Shown: positions 27,801 through 36,790 of the stretch, piece after piece
Position numbering within the stretch: position 1 is the stretch's first letter
Layout: the number at the start of each line of letters is the position of its first letter
DNA from: Sipunculus nudus
Lineage: Eukaryota > Annelida > Sipuncula > Golfingiida > Sipunculidae
Assembly: GCA_026874595.1 (NCBI GenBank)
Contig: CM049310.1
Coordinates: forward strand, 39,439,558-39,503,557
DNA: 64,000 bases
Direction of reading: 5' to 3'
The notes under the pieces: generated by a model
What the model was told of the DNA's origin: nothing
What the model saw: the letters and a program-made list of their open reading frames with translations, nothing else
Database searches by the model: none
Position numbers and translations under genes: made by a program

Positions 27801-30800
27801 TCTTTTTCTCCCTCTCTGGTTTTAGCATTTATCATGAAAACCATTAATTTTCCATCTTCTGAACAACCAGCCAGCAAACAACTATCACAAGGGTCACATC
27901 TACAACTCATGAGAAAAATGTTACACATTAACTATCCAAGCTCTTGCAGCTGCAACATGCAGCCTTAACCTTAGAGTGGCTGGACTAAAAACAATGATAA
28001 TATTTCATTTTACCCTATAGGTTTCAATGAAAACAATTATTTAATTAGCCAACTGACCTGAGACTACAATGACCTGATTTGGGCCACTGGTGGCACAACA
28101 GCTCTGTCCCATAATGATCCTGAGAAAACCAACTGAAAATCCAGCGTAAAACTCTACAGCAACATGGATGCAACAACTGTGCTCAATAAGAGTCTGGTTA
28201 CTGAGTGTCCTGCACAGCCAAACACAAGAGGAAGGACTTTGTCACAAAGCTTATCAAACTCATACAGTCCCTGTTGATAACAGCTGATAAATTGGTCATC
28301 CTGGACTAGCACCGACAAGCAGGGGACAAACATGGACGTTTGGGGCCTCACAGTTTACTATAATAATTATAATACTGCCGCGGTTTTCACAGTTATCTGG
28401 ACATTATGGTTACTGTTATACAGATATTTGTTCAGTATGTGTTTGTGTGTAGGTTTACCAAAAGGAGTACTTGGCAGCTGTACTGAATTCCTAGCAACGC
28501 TTCTAATGAAAATGACAAGTAGGATTTCATTGAGTAAGTACATATTGGTGTTTTCTTAATAACAGGCAGAATAAACCATAACAACTCCAAACATATTTCT
28601 TGTGTATAATAATCTTAATCTTTATCTTTTTTCTTTTCCAATATTCATTTAAAACTCATAAAGTACATCTATTATAAAACCACAGTGTATAATGTATGTA
28701 TCATGTGACAAACTATTAATGATGCACAGCTCCCTCCTGTGTCCATTTCATGTACTATCTCAGAAATAGCTTTTTATACACCCTAACATGCACTTATTAG
28801 ATAGATGGCTTACAAATGCAGAACCACTGAAGCACTGAAGTATAAAGGTAAATCTGATCAGCCCTACCACCAACCTGTACTATTTTACTCTGTAAACATA
28901 TTTCGTAATATTTTAAATTTAATATTTTCCAAAGATGTTATTTATATCACAGTGTTAATTACTGCAAGAACCTTTGAAGCACTGAAGTATCAAGGTATAT
29001 TTGATCAGCCCTTAAACAAACCCTAACTGTTTGACTGTACTTCATTAAATAAATAATTTTCTAATATTTTATATTTCATAAGTTTCCTGAAGATTTAACA
29101 TATTTTAAAAGTGTCAATAACTGCCACAACCTTCACACACTGAAGTATCAAGGTATATCTGATCTGCCCTACCAACAACCCTAACATATTTCCTAATACT
29201 TAATAATTTATAGGTTTCCTGAAGATATTACTTATTCACACTTAACTCCTGCCATAACCTTAAACACTGTAGTATCAAGTAATATTTAATTAGTTGTACC
29301 CGTCTTAACTATTTGACCACATTGCATTTAACATTATTTTATATTTTGTAAGTTTCTGAAGACGGCACTTATTTATAGTGTCAATTCCGTTCAGAAATTT
29401 TAAAGCACTGAAGTATCATGGTATATCTGATCAGCTCTACCACCAACCCTAACTATTTGACTGTACTGTATTTATTATATATATTTCCCCTATCTTTTCT
29501 TCACTGACTTGCCATGCTATCCTAGCCCTGGTTCATGGACACAAAGCCCCCAACCTCAGCAAAAGTAATGCAGCCCCTGGAGTAGCAGCTGCTTGCTGAA
29601 AGAATCTCACATAATGACGGCCTGTTACCAGCACACAGGCTTCTGGATGATGTGCCAGGTCATGTACTGTCTAATGATGCCCAAGATGATTGTAAGATAC
29701 CTTGTCTGCACTTTACACAGTCCTGACGTATTATACACACATATGGACTGAGTATACATAGTGTAGCACTGATCATTTCTGTACTGTTCTTCTTAATGTG
29801 TAAAACCTCAGGCACAACATGATGAACCCCAACCTTATCTTCAATATGTACCTGTCCATCAATATGTATACCTGTCCATCAATATGTACCTGTCCATCAA
29901 TATATACCTGTCCATCAGTCTCCAGTACTCCACAAACAAATAGCAGCCCCCATTCATAATACTGCAGCCCCAGTTCACAATTTGCTTATATGAAAATATG
30001 ATAACAATAACCAAATTAAGCCTCAGTACAGAACACGCTCCTGCAAAGGAAAATGTATTAATACTACTGGATCTGTCCATTTATCAAGCTCCACATGAAG
30101 GGGCACTGATTTTCCACTTTCGCAGAAAAACAGAGGAAATCACAGAATTGGTACATTGCCGCACAGAACTTACCTTGTCAGGTGGAATGTTGGAAAATTG
30201 TCTTAAAGTACATTAATAATGATAATCATAATAGGTATTTAATGCAAAGTAGTACTAAATAAATGCCTACCAAACTCTCAATGTCAATTACTCTGACAAA
30301 ATCTTACTTTTCGTACAAAATGTCCATGAATGCAATGGAGTGTGCAACCGTTAATACAATAAAATGCCCTTATGTATGGTCCTTATAATTACTTTATTCT
30401 ATTTTTATTGGCCTGTAGACAATATTTTGGTTAATCCCAAACAGAAAGATCCTTATTACGCAGAATATCTTGGATATAAAACATGACATTCACTTGGAAC
30501 TCAAAATAACCTGCAGTTAACTGCCACAATGGCATATAAAGCAAAAACAATGCACTGACCGGTGGCCGTTGACACCATGAATACGTTATCCTGGTCCCAG
30601 GGCCCCACCGAATGCTTGTTAGGCTATAAACATGCATTTAATAGAAAATGTTAAAAAATGGAATCCCTGAACTTGAAAACAGAATTTTACTCAATCTTAA
30701 ACAGAAAATCAGTGTCCCTACACACAATATTTCAATGTGGTTTTTCCTGGCTCATGTCTGGAGAAATCAGTGTCATCCTGCTAACACTCAGAGTTAAAGG

Positions 30801-33800
30801 GGCCTGATTACCTATAAAGCATGTTAAATTAACATGAAAAATAGCTTCTTCCTTTTAAAATAAATTTGTATCTGCCAAAATAGTGCCCTGAAACTGTTTG
30901 CCTACTCGTGTAAAAATCAGGTGCAATCACAGGCATCAACATAATCACAGTGTGTGGGACTGTGTGCATCAACCAGGCCACAACACGTGTCAATCAGGAG
31001 ATGCACTGACTAACTTGGACAAAAAAATGTGATACATGTTTCCGCTAGCTGTAACATCACATGGTGCCACTCACAATCAGACCTTGGGTCACAAAGCCAT
31101 GTTATAATAAACAGATACAAGTTGACTGTACCAACATGCACAGCCATGACAAGGAGTAGAACATCCTTATGTGAGGTACTGAGACTGTGTGCTTGGATAG
31201 TTTTGCTGGGAAACTTTAGTAAAAAGCAAAACTGAACTGATAGTGTGAAAGAATAGGCATAACATTGCTCTTGATTATTTCCCGTTTAATTAACCAATAA
31301 ATATAAAAGACATGGGGAATATAAACTCTAGGAAGGAGGTAATGTTTTGCCTTGTGTGAGCAACAGCCAGTTGATAAGGTAAGATCCTATTAGCCCTTTG
31401 GCCTACAAACCATGTCTGTGTCCTGTCCTCAGTGACCTACAGGCTGTGTCCCTGTCCTCAGTGACCTATAGGCCATGTGTCCCTGTTCTCAGTTACCTAA
31501 AGGCCATATGTCCATGTCCTCAGTGACATACAGGCTGTCCCTTTCCTCAGTGACCTACAGGCTGTGTCCCTATCCTTGGTGGCATACAGGCAATGTGTCC
31601 CTTTCCTCAGTGACCTATAGGTTGTGTCCTGTCCTCAGTGACATACAGCCCAAAAGGTCCTATCCTCAGTGACCTACAGACTGTGTCCCTGTCCTCAGTG
31701 ACCCACAATCCATGTGTCCTGTCCTGGGTAACATACAGGCCATATGTCTCTGTGCCCAGTGAACTATAGGCTGTGTCCATGTCCTCAGTGACCCACAGGC
31801 TGTGTCCCTGTCCTCTGTGACATACAGCCCATGTGTCCCTTTTCTCAGTGACCTAAAGGCTGTGTCTTTTCCTCAGTGACATACAACTCATGTGTCCCTT
31901 TCCTCAGTGACCTACAGACTGTCCCTGTCCCCAGTGACCTAGAGGCTGGGTCCTGTCCTCAGTGACAATCAGTCTATGTGTCCCTTTCCTCAGTGACCAA
32001 CAGACTGTGCCCCTGTCCTCAGTGACCTAGAGGCTGGGTCCTGTCCTCAGTGACAATCAGCCTATGTGTCCCTGTCCTCAGTGACCTACAGACTGTGTCC
32101 CTGTCCTCAGTGACCTACAGGCTATGTCCTGTCCTCAGTGATATACAGCCTATGTGTCCCTCTCATCAGTGAACTACAGGCTGTGTCCCTGTCCTAAGTG
32201 ACCTACAGGCTGTGTCCCTGACCTCAGTGACATACAGGTCATATGTCCCTATCCTCAGTGAACTACAGGCCATATGTCCCTATACTCACTGAACTACAAG
32301 CCATATGTCTATGTCCTCAGTAACCTACAGGCTGTGTCCCTTGTCTCAGTGACCTACAAGCCATGTGCTTGGCCTTAGCATAGTACAGGGTTCTCATTGT
32401 CCCCTTGTCATTATCATGAGTAGATGGTTTGTGTGAAATAACACCACATAGTTTACAACTTTGCCAGCACTACTTTTGATTTCTCTTCTACAGAGTAAAA
32501 AGTTTTCAAGAAATAAAATTTGTAGGTTTTATATTTTTAAATTAGGCCTTATCTAAATATTTTACAATAAATACATTATTATTTCAATACTGTCTAAATG
32601 TTGTACACTGCTGGTCAGCTGTTGGACAAAAGAGCCATTCCTCCATGTACACCATAACAGCAGCCCTGGATAATGACCTTCCAAGGACAGACCTGTCCAG
32701 TTATTTTTCATTCATGGCATTGCTCATCATAGGTATCATCATTTTAATTATTTTATTCCACCTCAGAGTCTGAGAACTGCTAAAATTCATTTAACTCAAA
32801 TTCATCTTGAAAAGAGGGCTTTAAGGAACATGAGAGTAAGCCTTATAGCATCTATTATCATCAAGAGACCTCGGCTAGGAGTCCTCAAGGTTTCCATCAT
32901 ATATACACAGATTTTGGCTACACAAATTGCACTCTGTCCCTTAGTGGGGTCTTGCCACTACTGAATTTTTATCACCAATTCTGCTGCCATTCAAACAAAT
33001 TGTACAACTGCGTAAACATGGTCAGCCAGGAAAATCAATACCGTACAGGAATATCAAAACTCACATGTGTACTTATGAACTGACCAACTGATAGGTCACC
33101 TCATTCAGTGTAATCATGGGTCAGTCAGCATGATGCATTTAATGACGGCTGTCCTTCAATGTACACTAGATAAACACAAAATTGGAGGAACATCTGCATA
33201 TGTATTTTACGCTGAAATATATTTTACTGAATATTTTAAAAACAAGTATCACATACAAAACATGCAGATTCATGCCTTAAATAATAAATTTCAGTGGCTG
33301 TGCTAAATTAATGTCTCAATTGCTTATATGTACACACAATATTTAATGTTCCACCATATGTTATTGCTGTGTAAACAATGCTCTGAGTATGAGACCAAAT
33401 GTATACACAAATCTGGTATGCTCTGTGCCTTGTAAAAATATGTTTTTTTTCTAAGTACACCTGATACATAATAACATCATTCTATCACACCAGTAGCAAA
33501 ATTCGTCCAGACAAAATACACTTTTTATCCATGTATTCATAAATATGTAACCAGCTTTACTGCTATTTTGGTTCATAACATTAAGCAGTTGTCATAGATC
33601 CGGGGTCGTATCCGTTAAATTGGTGCACGTAATGGAAACTCCCGTTCACTGACTACGGTCTACCAAACAGCTCTGCCATGCCACACCCCCTTCACGTGTA
33701 AACAAATCACATATACAGATTCAATTAAAATGCAAAACCCATTAACTAACAGATATAATGATGATTTTACTGTTCATATTTGATCGCATACAGTTGTTGC

Positions 33801-34021
33801 TATATATGCTATGTTGTCTTTTCTGTATTCATGCATGCTTGGCTGGAGTGTAAAAATGTCCTTTATCTGAGGCTGTGTTTATGCGCCAGCTCTTGCCGGT
33901 CCCTGGCTCAGCACAGCCAGTGATGCTGGCCAGCATCAACCTGGCTGCTTGGTTGACAATGTGCTAGCTTACCTGAAACCACCATGGCCTCGTTAGGCCC
34001 ACATGTATGGAACCACGGCAT
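9..34021 (-). CDS. FLOT1: Flotillin-1 gene, whole locus (3' end missing), with duplicated alternative exons
   Basis: Flotillin-1 is a membrane-inner-leaflet scaffold protein of the SPFH/PHB family that oligomerises with flotillin-2 in plasma-membrane and endosomal microdomains. Minus-strand coding exons, 5' to 3': 33973-34021, 18453-18528, 17023-17113, one of 15521-15664 / 14111-14254 / 11299-11442, 9424-9543, one of 8322-8417 / 6324-6419, 3285-3437, 2248-2429, 9-54. Phases agree at every junction. The joined product, one copy per set, gives residues 1-319 with no stop; the family is about 427 residues, so roughly 110 C-terminal residues lie left of the window. Family hallmarks: [11 protein letters not shown] at the N-terminus, [15 protein letters not shown], the PHB segment ending [64 protein letters not shown] and the Glu-Ala repeats of the flotillin coiled coil. 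It is flotillin-1 rather than flotillin-2 because it lacks the MGNCHTVGP start and has the VSYTLKDI segment. Confidence 0.96.
735..1570. mobile_element. Helentron-like non-autonomous element with ~140-bp tandem core (copy 1)
   Basis: It starts near gtagtatccgccaaaa and ends in a near-perfect hairpin at about 1536-1566, where GTATCCGC and its complement GCGGATAC flank AAAAC-TCT-GTTTT. The core holds about four diverged units of ~140 bp marked by ggtggcactacc, ggtggcgccacc, ggtggtgccacc and gatggcaccacc at about 855, 994, 1125 and 1273. The 5' end carries the inverse of the hairpin arm. This resembles the ends of Helentron/HINE elements known in bivalves and other animals. No transposase is present. 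Confidence 0.6.
2248..2429 (-). CDS. FLOT1: FLOT1 coding exon 8
   Basis: 182 bp, acceptor attcatag|GCTGCC, donor CAA|gtaagt (strong). It encodes [20 protein letters not shown] and later [21 protein letters not shown] plus two bases of Lys304. These are characteristic flotillin coiled-coil motifs. Confidence 0.96.
2430..3284. other. FLOT1 intron between exons 7 and 8
   Basis: AT-rich intron sequence. I saw no gene, structured repeat or further exon copy. The short open frames here have no coding character. Confidence 0.6.
3285..3437 (-). CDS. FLOT1: FLOT1 coding exon 7
   Basis: 153 bp (51 codons), acceptor tttttag|GAATCT, donor CAG|gtaata. It encodes coiled coil with the motifs [19 protein letters not shown] and [17 protein letters not shown]. 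Phase is 0 on both sides. Confidence 0.96.
3438..6323. other. FLOT1 intron downstream of exon 6b, carrying one dispersed repeat
   Basis: A 2.9 kb intron. It holds the ~420-bp dispersed repeat at 5186-5602 and otherwise AT-rich sequence. I looked for a third copy of the 96-bp exon and did not find one. Confidence 0.55.
5186..5602. repeat. Dispersed ~420-bp repeat, copy 1
   Basis: It begins taaaggggcctattc and ends agccagaatctacat. It matches 22633-23065 in the same orientation along its length, sharing ttccataaaaataggcca, gtttgttttgtttatatc, ctttgtcaacattgctgtgt and ggccttataagaa. It is non-coding, and the family is not recognised. Confidence 0.75.
6324..6419 (-). CDS. FLOT1: FLOT1 alternative exon 6b (second of two tandem copies)
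   Basis: 96 bp, phase 0 to 0, acceptor acaacacag|GGCTAC, donor CGG|gtaaca. It encodes [20 protein letters not shown] then [12 protein letters not shown]. It differs from 6a at seven residues, including a Cys in place of Arg at position 26 of the exon and Thr in place of Gly at position 30. Frame and both splice sites are intact. Confidence 0.94.
7262..7676 (-). mobile_element. tRNA-derived SINE
   Basis: On the minus strand the head carries RNA polymerase III promoter boxes: an A-box-like TGGCTCAGGGGTTGAG (plus 7649-7664) and a B-box-like GGATTCGAATCT (plus 7611-7622), about 26 bp apart as in a tRNA gene. A ~300-bp tRNA-unrelated body runs to about 7262. AT-rich tracts flank both ends and may be the target-site duplication. 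It sits in the intron between exons 6a and 6b. It is not a functional tRNA gene because no cloverleaf with paired acceptor arm is seen. Confidence 0.7.
8322..8417 (-). CDS. FLOT1: FLOT1 alternative exon 6a (first of two tandem copies)
   Basis: 96 bp (32 codons), phase 0 to 0, acceptor gtttcag|GGTTAT, donor CGG|gtaaaa. It encodes [20 protein letters not shown] then [12 protein letters not shown], the start of the flotillin coiled coil. It is 25/32 identical to 6b. Confidence 0.94.
9424..9543 (-). CDS. FLOT1: FLOT1 coding exon 5
   Basis: 120 bp (40 codons), acceptor gttgtag|GAAATC, donor GAG|gttggt (weak GT donor). It encodes [20 protein letters not shown] then [20 protein letters not shown], the end of the PHB domain. 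Only one copy was seen, between the two multiplied exon sets. Confidence 0.96.
9544..11298. other. FLOT1 intron between exons 4c and 5
   Basis: AT-rich intron with one TA microsatellite at about 9768-9825. No gene or extra exon copy is visible. Confidence 0.55.
9768..9825. repeat. (TA)n microsatellite
   Basis: Alternating TA with small interruptions (gtatat, cacacat), in the intron between exons 4c and 5. Confidence 0.9.
11299..11442 (-). CDS. FLOT1: FLOT1 alternative exon 4c (third of three tandem copies)
   Basis: 144 bp, phase 0 to 0, acceptor ttatttag|GTCAAA, donor GAG|gtatac (weak). It encodes [20 protein letters not shown], continuing to [18 protein letters not shown]. It is intact and in frame with exon 3 upstream and exon 5 (EIYKDRKKF) downstream. 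Because 144 is a multiple of three, including more than one copy would keep the frame but duplicate the PHB segment, so single-copy choice is inferred and not forced by frame. Confidence 0.93.
11443..14110. other. FLOT1 intron between exons 4b and 4c
   Basis: A 2.7 kb spacer between two copies of exon 4. AT-rich, and I recognise no repeat or gene in it. Conserved complementary segments that could enforce exclusive splicing would be expected here but cannot be identified by eye. Confidence 0.5.
14111..14254 (-). CDS. FLOT1: FLOT1 alternative exon 4b (second of three tandem copies)
   Basis: 144 bp, phase 0 to 0, acceptor tcccag|GTGAAA, donor GAG|gtagtc (weak). It encodes [20 protein letters not shown], continuing to [19 protein letters not shown]. 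By hand count it is 31/48 identical to 4c. Of the three copies it looks closest to the ordinary flotillin-1 sequence as I recall it. It keeps an intact frame and splice sites, so it is unlikely to be a dead duplicate. Confidence 0.93.
15521..15664 (-). CDS. FLOT1: FLOT1 alternative exon 4a (first of three tandem copies)
   Basis: 144 bp, phase 0 to 0, acceptor catatag|GTTAAG, donor GAG|gtattg (weak). It encodes 48 residues of the PHB domain, starting [20 protein letters not shown] and ending [15 protein letters not shown]. It aligns without gaps to copies 4b (26/48 identical by hand count) and 4c (30/48). It is the most divergent copy: the usual FLGK is FMDK and the usual AHMTVE is GAMTIE. No stop, frameshift or splice-site loss is visible. 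Confidence 0.92.
15665..17022. other. FLOT1 intron between exons 3 and 4a
   Basis: AT-rich non-coding sequence. No gene, recognised repeat or further exon-4 copy is seen. Confidence 0.5.
17023..17113 (-). CDS. FLOT1: FLOT1 coding exon 3
   Basis: 91 bp, acceptor ttttgtag|AATTTC, donor CAG|gtaaga (strong). It encodes residues 42-72: [18 protein letters not shown], then [12 protein letters not shown], the first PHB-domain strands. It ends in phase 0, the phase needed by each of the three downstream exon-4 copies. Confidence 0.96.
17518..17700. repeat. MITE-like remnant of the 'gaccacc' family
   Basis: It contains cacttcgatatagtgacc, agatgaccacctcgaaaatg and ends attcgaaattttactgta. The theme of 'gaccacc' plus a terminal 'tactgta' is shared with the element at 58926-59106. 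It is diverged, with no clear complete inverted termini. Confidence 0.45.
18453..18528 (-). CDS. FLOT1: FLOT1 coding exon 2
   Basis: 76 bp, acceptor ctttcag|GATGC, donor AAAG|gtaacc. It encodes residues 17-42 with [12 protein letters not shown] followed by [12 protein letters not shown]; this is the flotillin-1 segment with the GGR-FV-P motif. The adjacent Cys18-Cys19 pair and Cys7 from exon 1 are candidate S-acylation sites by analogy with flotillin membrane anchoring, which is an inference. Confidence 0.95.
19842..21372. mobile_element. Interspersed element with ~180-bp tandem-repeat core (copy 1, complete)
   Basis: The left end is actagatgtgttggaacgac followed by acgaatgcccccgcctgg; the right end is ggacggacatgggtaaaact followed by ccactttgtggcgggggca. 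TGCCCCCGCC and GGCGGGGGCA are inverted termini. Between them lie about eight units of ~180 bp, marked by ggccaatatctgcaggcatt at about 20013, 20362, 20522, 20702, 20882, 21064 and 21240. Units contain gtaggtcaactgggacgaaa and tctgtaactggtcattatct. This architecture is like 'pearl' or HINE elements of molluscs. No protein is encoded; open frames across it are repeat artefacts. Confidence 0.8.
22633..23065. repeat. Dispersed ~420-bp repeat, copy 2
   Basis: Same family and orientation as 5186-5602. It starts ttaaaggggcccaatcac and ends agccagaaatcacat. A short fragment beginning taaaggggcctgattacc at about 30794 may be a truncated third copy. Confidence 0.75.
23290..23430. repeat. Dispersed repeat, 'ctagcaaatacccgtgctac' family (copy 1)
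   Basis: It starts ctagcaaatacccgtgctac and carries aatccgtac, gatacggaaaatcacaaaaa and tattaatacatagat. The end portion recurs at 24760-24838. Confidence 0.65.
24760..24838. repeat. Dispersed repeat, 3' part of the same family (copy 2)
   Basis: It shares caatccgtac, gatacggaaaattacaaaaa and tattaatatatagat with 23290-23430. The head of the element is missing or diverged. Confidence 0.6.
24912..24933. repeat. Poly(C) tract
   Basis: A run of C beginning after gcat, followed by ctctcc. Such homopolymer tracts are prone to length errors in assemblies. Confidence 0.9.
26061..26101. repeat. (CT)n microsatellite
   Basis: Imperfect CT/CTTT tract in FLOT1 intron 1. Confidence 0.9.
26747..26870. 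repeat. Shared ~125-bp repeat, copy 1
   Basis: It contains gaggcagcagaaatcttgcg, ttctaaa-gaag, gctttgaccgtttatgat and gtccgctgaaaaaaa. It matches 35589-35710 in the same orientation. It may be a short SINE or MITE fragment; the family is not recognised. Confidence 0.7.
28815..29465. repeat. Local satellite, ~155-bp unit, about 4-5 copies
   Basis: Units share gaagcactgaagtatcaagg, tatatctgatcagccctac, aaccctaactatttgac and a 'aatattttatatttcataagtttcctgaaga' type stretch. Copies diverge, and the last is cut off near 29465. Confidence 0.75.
29838..29920. repeat. Short tandem repeat, ~19-bp unit, 4 copies
   Basis: Four iterations of a unit close to atatgtacctgtccatca. The open frames across it show a repeated MDRYIL-type peptide, an artefact of the repeat. 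Confidence 0.85.
31390..32370. repeat. ~1 kb minisatellite, ~29-bp unit
   Basis: More than 30 diverged units close to gtgtccctgtcctcagtgac + ctacaggct, running continuously. Variants alternate ctacaggct with atacagccc and gtccc with gtcct. It is intronic (FLOT1 intron 1) and non-coding. Confidence 0.9.
33973..34021 (-). CDS. FLOT1: FLOT1 coding exon 1 (start codon)
   Basis: The ATG is at 34019-34021 and the donor is CAG|gtaagc. It encodes residues 1-16, [16 protein letters not shown], plus the first base of Gly17, which matches the conserved flotillin-1 N-terminus ([12 protein letters not shown]). Phase 1 agrees with exon 2, which begins with the two bases completing GGA. It is separated from exon 2 by a 15.4 kb intron, so its assignment rests on the family-specific motif and the phase match. 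Upstream sequence (34022 to about 34200) is more GC-rich and probably holds the 5' UTR and promoter. Confidence 0.93.
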
Positions 34022-34175
34022 GGTTGCTGCGAAAAGTGACGATGTTTTCTGGCAAGGTCTGTGAACACTCCGGGTATCCTCGGCCTCCGCGTCCTCAATG
34101 GCCCGAATAATTCATCATACGTAATTTTACACTGCGCGTGCTGCTATCTGGTGGCTGCTGGTAAAACGAGGTCTG

Positions 34176-34180
34176 ATTGG
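34176..34180 (-). promoter_or_regulatory. FLOT1: Possible CCAAT box of the FLOT1 promoter
   Basis: CCAAT on the minus strand (ATTGG on plus, inside gtctgattggctg) lies about 155 bp upstream of the FLOT1 start codon in a GC-richer stretch. No clear TATA box was found near it. The transcription start cannot be placed from sequence alone. Confidence 0.3.
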
Positions 34181-35559
34181 CTGAAAATGGGGCCAGCTCA
34201 TTCTTGCGTGGTTTATTATGCTTTTTCATTATTCATCACATATAAGTGTGTTTACATAAGAATGTAGACTTGTTCTGACTCTATATTGGCTATGAAAGCC
34301 CACAGATGGCGCTATGTGAAATACTTAACTAACAAATGAATTATTCAAAACATGTAAAACATAATTAACGGTTAATATATTGAGATCTTCAGCGAGTCGG
34401 TTGATAAACAATAAAAGGGGGGGGGGGGGTAGAACTAATTTAGATGTAGAGGCCACCTACCGCTTCCTTCGTGGTCGATGAAGCGGGAATGCAGAAGGGA
34501 AAAAGTAGGAAGACCTATATTATATAATGAATGAGAGAGGGGGGGGGACGTTACCCCTCCCACATTTTTAAACTGCCACTGTATCTGCAGTCTTACAGTT
34601 CCGAGAAATTACAATAGATGGCCTGGTGCATGGGATACTGAATTTTAAACTCAGAAGGTACAAGCTGTAACTTGTACTTAATTATTGTTATTACAGCTAT
34701 AGGCCAGACCTTGAGGTATGCGAGGCATACAGATCGATAGTGATCAATAACTGATATCGAAGTTCGGAAAGAACTTTTGTATTTAGATAATTCTAATTAT
34801 ACATTATAATTATCCTCACATTATAATTTCCCCTTGGTTCGTTGATTGTGTGGTTCGACGGTCTGTCTAATGGCAGTTACGCAAAAAAATATTATATAAT
34901 TTTTTGGAGACTTCGGGTAACATCCAAGGAACAATCCATTAAATTTTTTAGATATGCTCTCATCCCGGCTCGTGTTTTTTTTGCGTGTGTGTGTTTGTGG
35001 GTTTGTTTCCGACACAACTCATGAACGGAATCTGATGAAATTTTCAGGGTATTTTGGGAATGGGCCAAGGCAGAAACGATTAGATATTAAGGAAGATCCG
35101 CTTATGATACAGGTCCAGGAAGGACTTCCAGTTCCAGGAATATTCACAAATGTTCAGTTACTTATGCACGAATGAACATGGAATATGGGCCGAATAATGA
35201 GAATATAAACGCGGGTTAGGGGAACTTCTTCAGGAATGAAACATGGAGTATTTTTGGAGAGCATCCAACATGGCGGCGTTTGTCTATTGAACAAGATTAA
35301 ATGTGATTTATTCTACATTGTCGCTATCTGCATTCCATTAAGGTGTTAACACGCATACTATCTAAATCCTACCAAGATATTCTTAGATATTATCAAGCCC
35401 TTATAATAGTAAATCATTTAATATCGATTATTTATTTAAATTACAATTACCCCAAGTCCGTTATCTGTTAAATTTACTTTAAGATAATTTAAGGCTATTT
35501 TGCAGATTATAGCCTAAAATCTCTTTGACGGAATTATCTAAAACCTGATCTATTAAATG

Positions 35560-35588
35560 TCCCCCCCCCCCCACCCCCCCACCCCCCA
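35560..35588. repeat. Poly(C) tract with A interruptions
   Basis: Runs of C broken by single A, just left of the shared 125-bp repeat. Confidence 0.9.
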
Positions 35589-35710
35589 ACGTTCCCGAGG
35601 CAGCGGAAATCTTGCGCTTCTAAAAAGAAGCTACCGATTTCCCGCTGCCTGCTTTGACCGTTTATGATGCACTTAAATACCAGGTGGTGAGCCTGTCTGC
35701 TGAAAAAAAT
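35589..35710. repeat. Shared ~125-bp repeat, copy 2
   Basis: It contains gaggcagcggaaatcttgcg, cttctaaaaagaagc, tgctttgaccgtttatgatg and tgtctgctgaaaaaaat. It pairs with 26747-26870. Confidence 0.7.
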
Positions 35711-36224
35711 ACATCGTTGCAAACAGTACATGATGAAGAACCCGGGCCCGGACTTTCACTTAGCGAAAAAATAATCCTCTCTTCTTTGAAGGGCAAATTG
35801 AGAGAGATATTGCGTCCGTCTGTTTGTTTGCATGGCTTTGTGAAAGATACCTCAGCAGATATGGGTGTATTGAATTGAACAGAGGGAATTGTCGTAATTT
35901 TGTAGATACAGGACATACGAAAATAAATACCTGTGACAAAATATCTGTTAATTTTATATAAGGTTAATTAGTGGTGTAGGACTCGAGTTCAGACTTGTAC
36001 TCGGACCCAGAGGCAAGGACTTAAGAAATCAGCCCCGGGTCATCTCCTGTCAAGTAGACACAGAACAGCATTTTCTAATACTATGGTTGTATATAACATA
36101 AATCTGCTATTAACTATTAACTATTAACAGGAAATATAATAAAACATAAATGGCTATTTATTTCCAATAATCTATTCATTCGGATATCAATGTAATTAAG
36201 CATTTTAGTAATAACATATAAAAC

Positions 36225-36345
36225 ACTCGAGTACATCACTAGGTTATATAATGGAATACTCCGTTTTTTGCTTTGATTCTGTATGGTGTCCGTTTCTTGA
36301 TTTATTGTGTTTAAATAGAAGCTATAATCAAATAAATATGATAAT
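36225..36345. repeat. Local duplication, left copy
   Basis: It shares acatcacta/tgggtta, actcc, ttgattctgtatggtgt, tttattgt-tttaaatag and caataatcaa-taa with 36680-36790, about 455 bp away in the same orientation. Confidence 0.65.
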
Positions 36346-36423
36346 CTCAAAATTCCATGTTTCAATTTCTTAGAATAAGGAAATTTGTATTGGACTAGGA
36401 GTTGCAATCATGCATATTCTATG

Positions 36424-36606
36424 TCAGTGGCGTAAATTTTTCTTCCAGGGTGGGGGGATGACTTTAATTCTATTTATTAACATATTTCATTTGCAATATT
36501 ATAATATTATTCTCTGAAAATTGGGGGGGGGATGATTACATTGACCATCCCCCCTTGCCAAAAAGTGGGGGGTATACCCCATCCCCCCCCTATATTGACG
36601 CCCCTG
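36424..36606. repeat. Dispersed repeat with G/C runs, copy 1
   Basis: It begins agtggcgtaaatttttcttc and ends tattgacgcccctgttc. It shares atattattctctgaa-at, ggatgat-acattgacca, ccccccttgc and ttgacgcccctg with 51112-51486. Confidence 0.75.
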
Positions 36607-36679
36607 TTCTATGTGTCTATGGACTGGAGCTTGAGAGATTTGGACTGTTACCTGGACTCGAGTGGGCTGGACTCGACAA

Positions 36680-36790
36680 CATCACTGGGTTAAATGATGG
36701 GTTACTCCTTTCTCTGTCTTGATTCTGTATGGTGTACGTTCCATAATTTATTGTATTTAAATAGATGCAATAATCAATAAACATATTGCT
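36680..36790. repeat. Local duplication, right copy
   Basis: It carries the same features as 36225-36345. The interval between the copies carries the G/C-run repeat at 36424-36606. Confidence 0.65.

Larger units (their letters stand above)
18529..33972. other. FLOT1 intron 1 (15.4 kb), rich in repeats
   Basis: It holds the ~180-bp tandem-core element (19842-21372), a dispersed repeat (22633-23065), two ctagcaaatacccgtgctacg family members, a CT tract, a shared 125-bp repeat (26747-26870), a ~155-bp satellite (28815-29465), a short 19-bp repeat and a ~29-bp minisatellite (31390-32370). A GC-richer stretch at about 26900-27340 holds no recognisable exon. No other gene was found inside. Confidence 0.7.

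Noticed and set aside
31390-32370. Regular repeats that could suggest a CRISPR array
   Set aside because: Units are contiguous and diverged with no unique spacers, and the DNA is from an intron of an animal gene.
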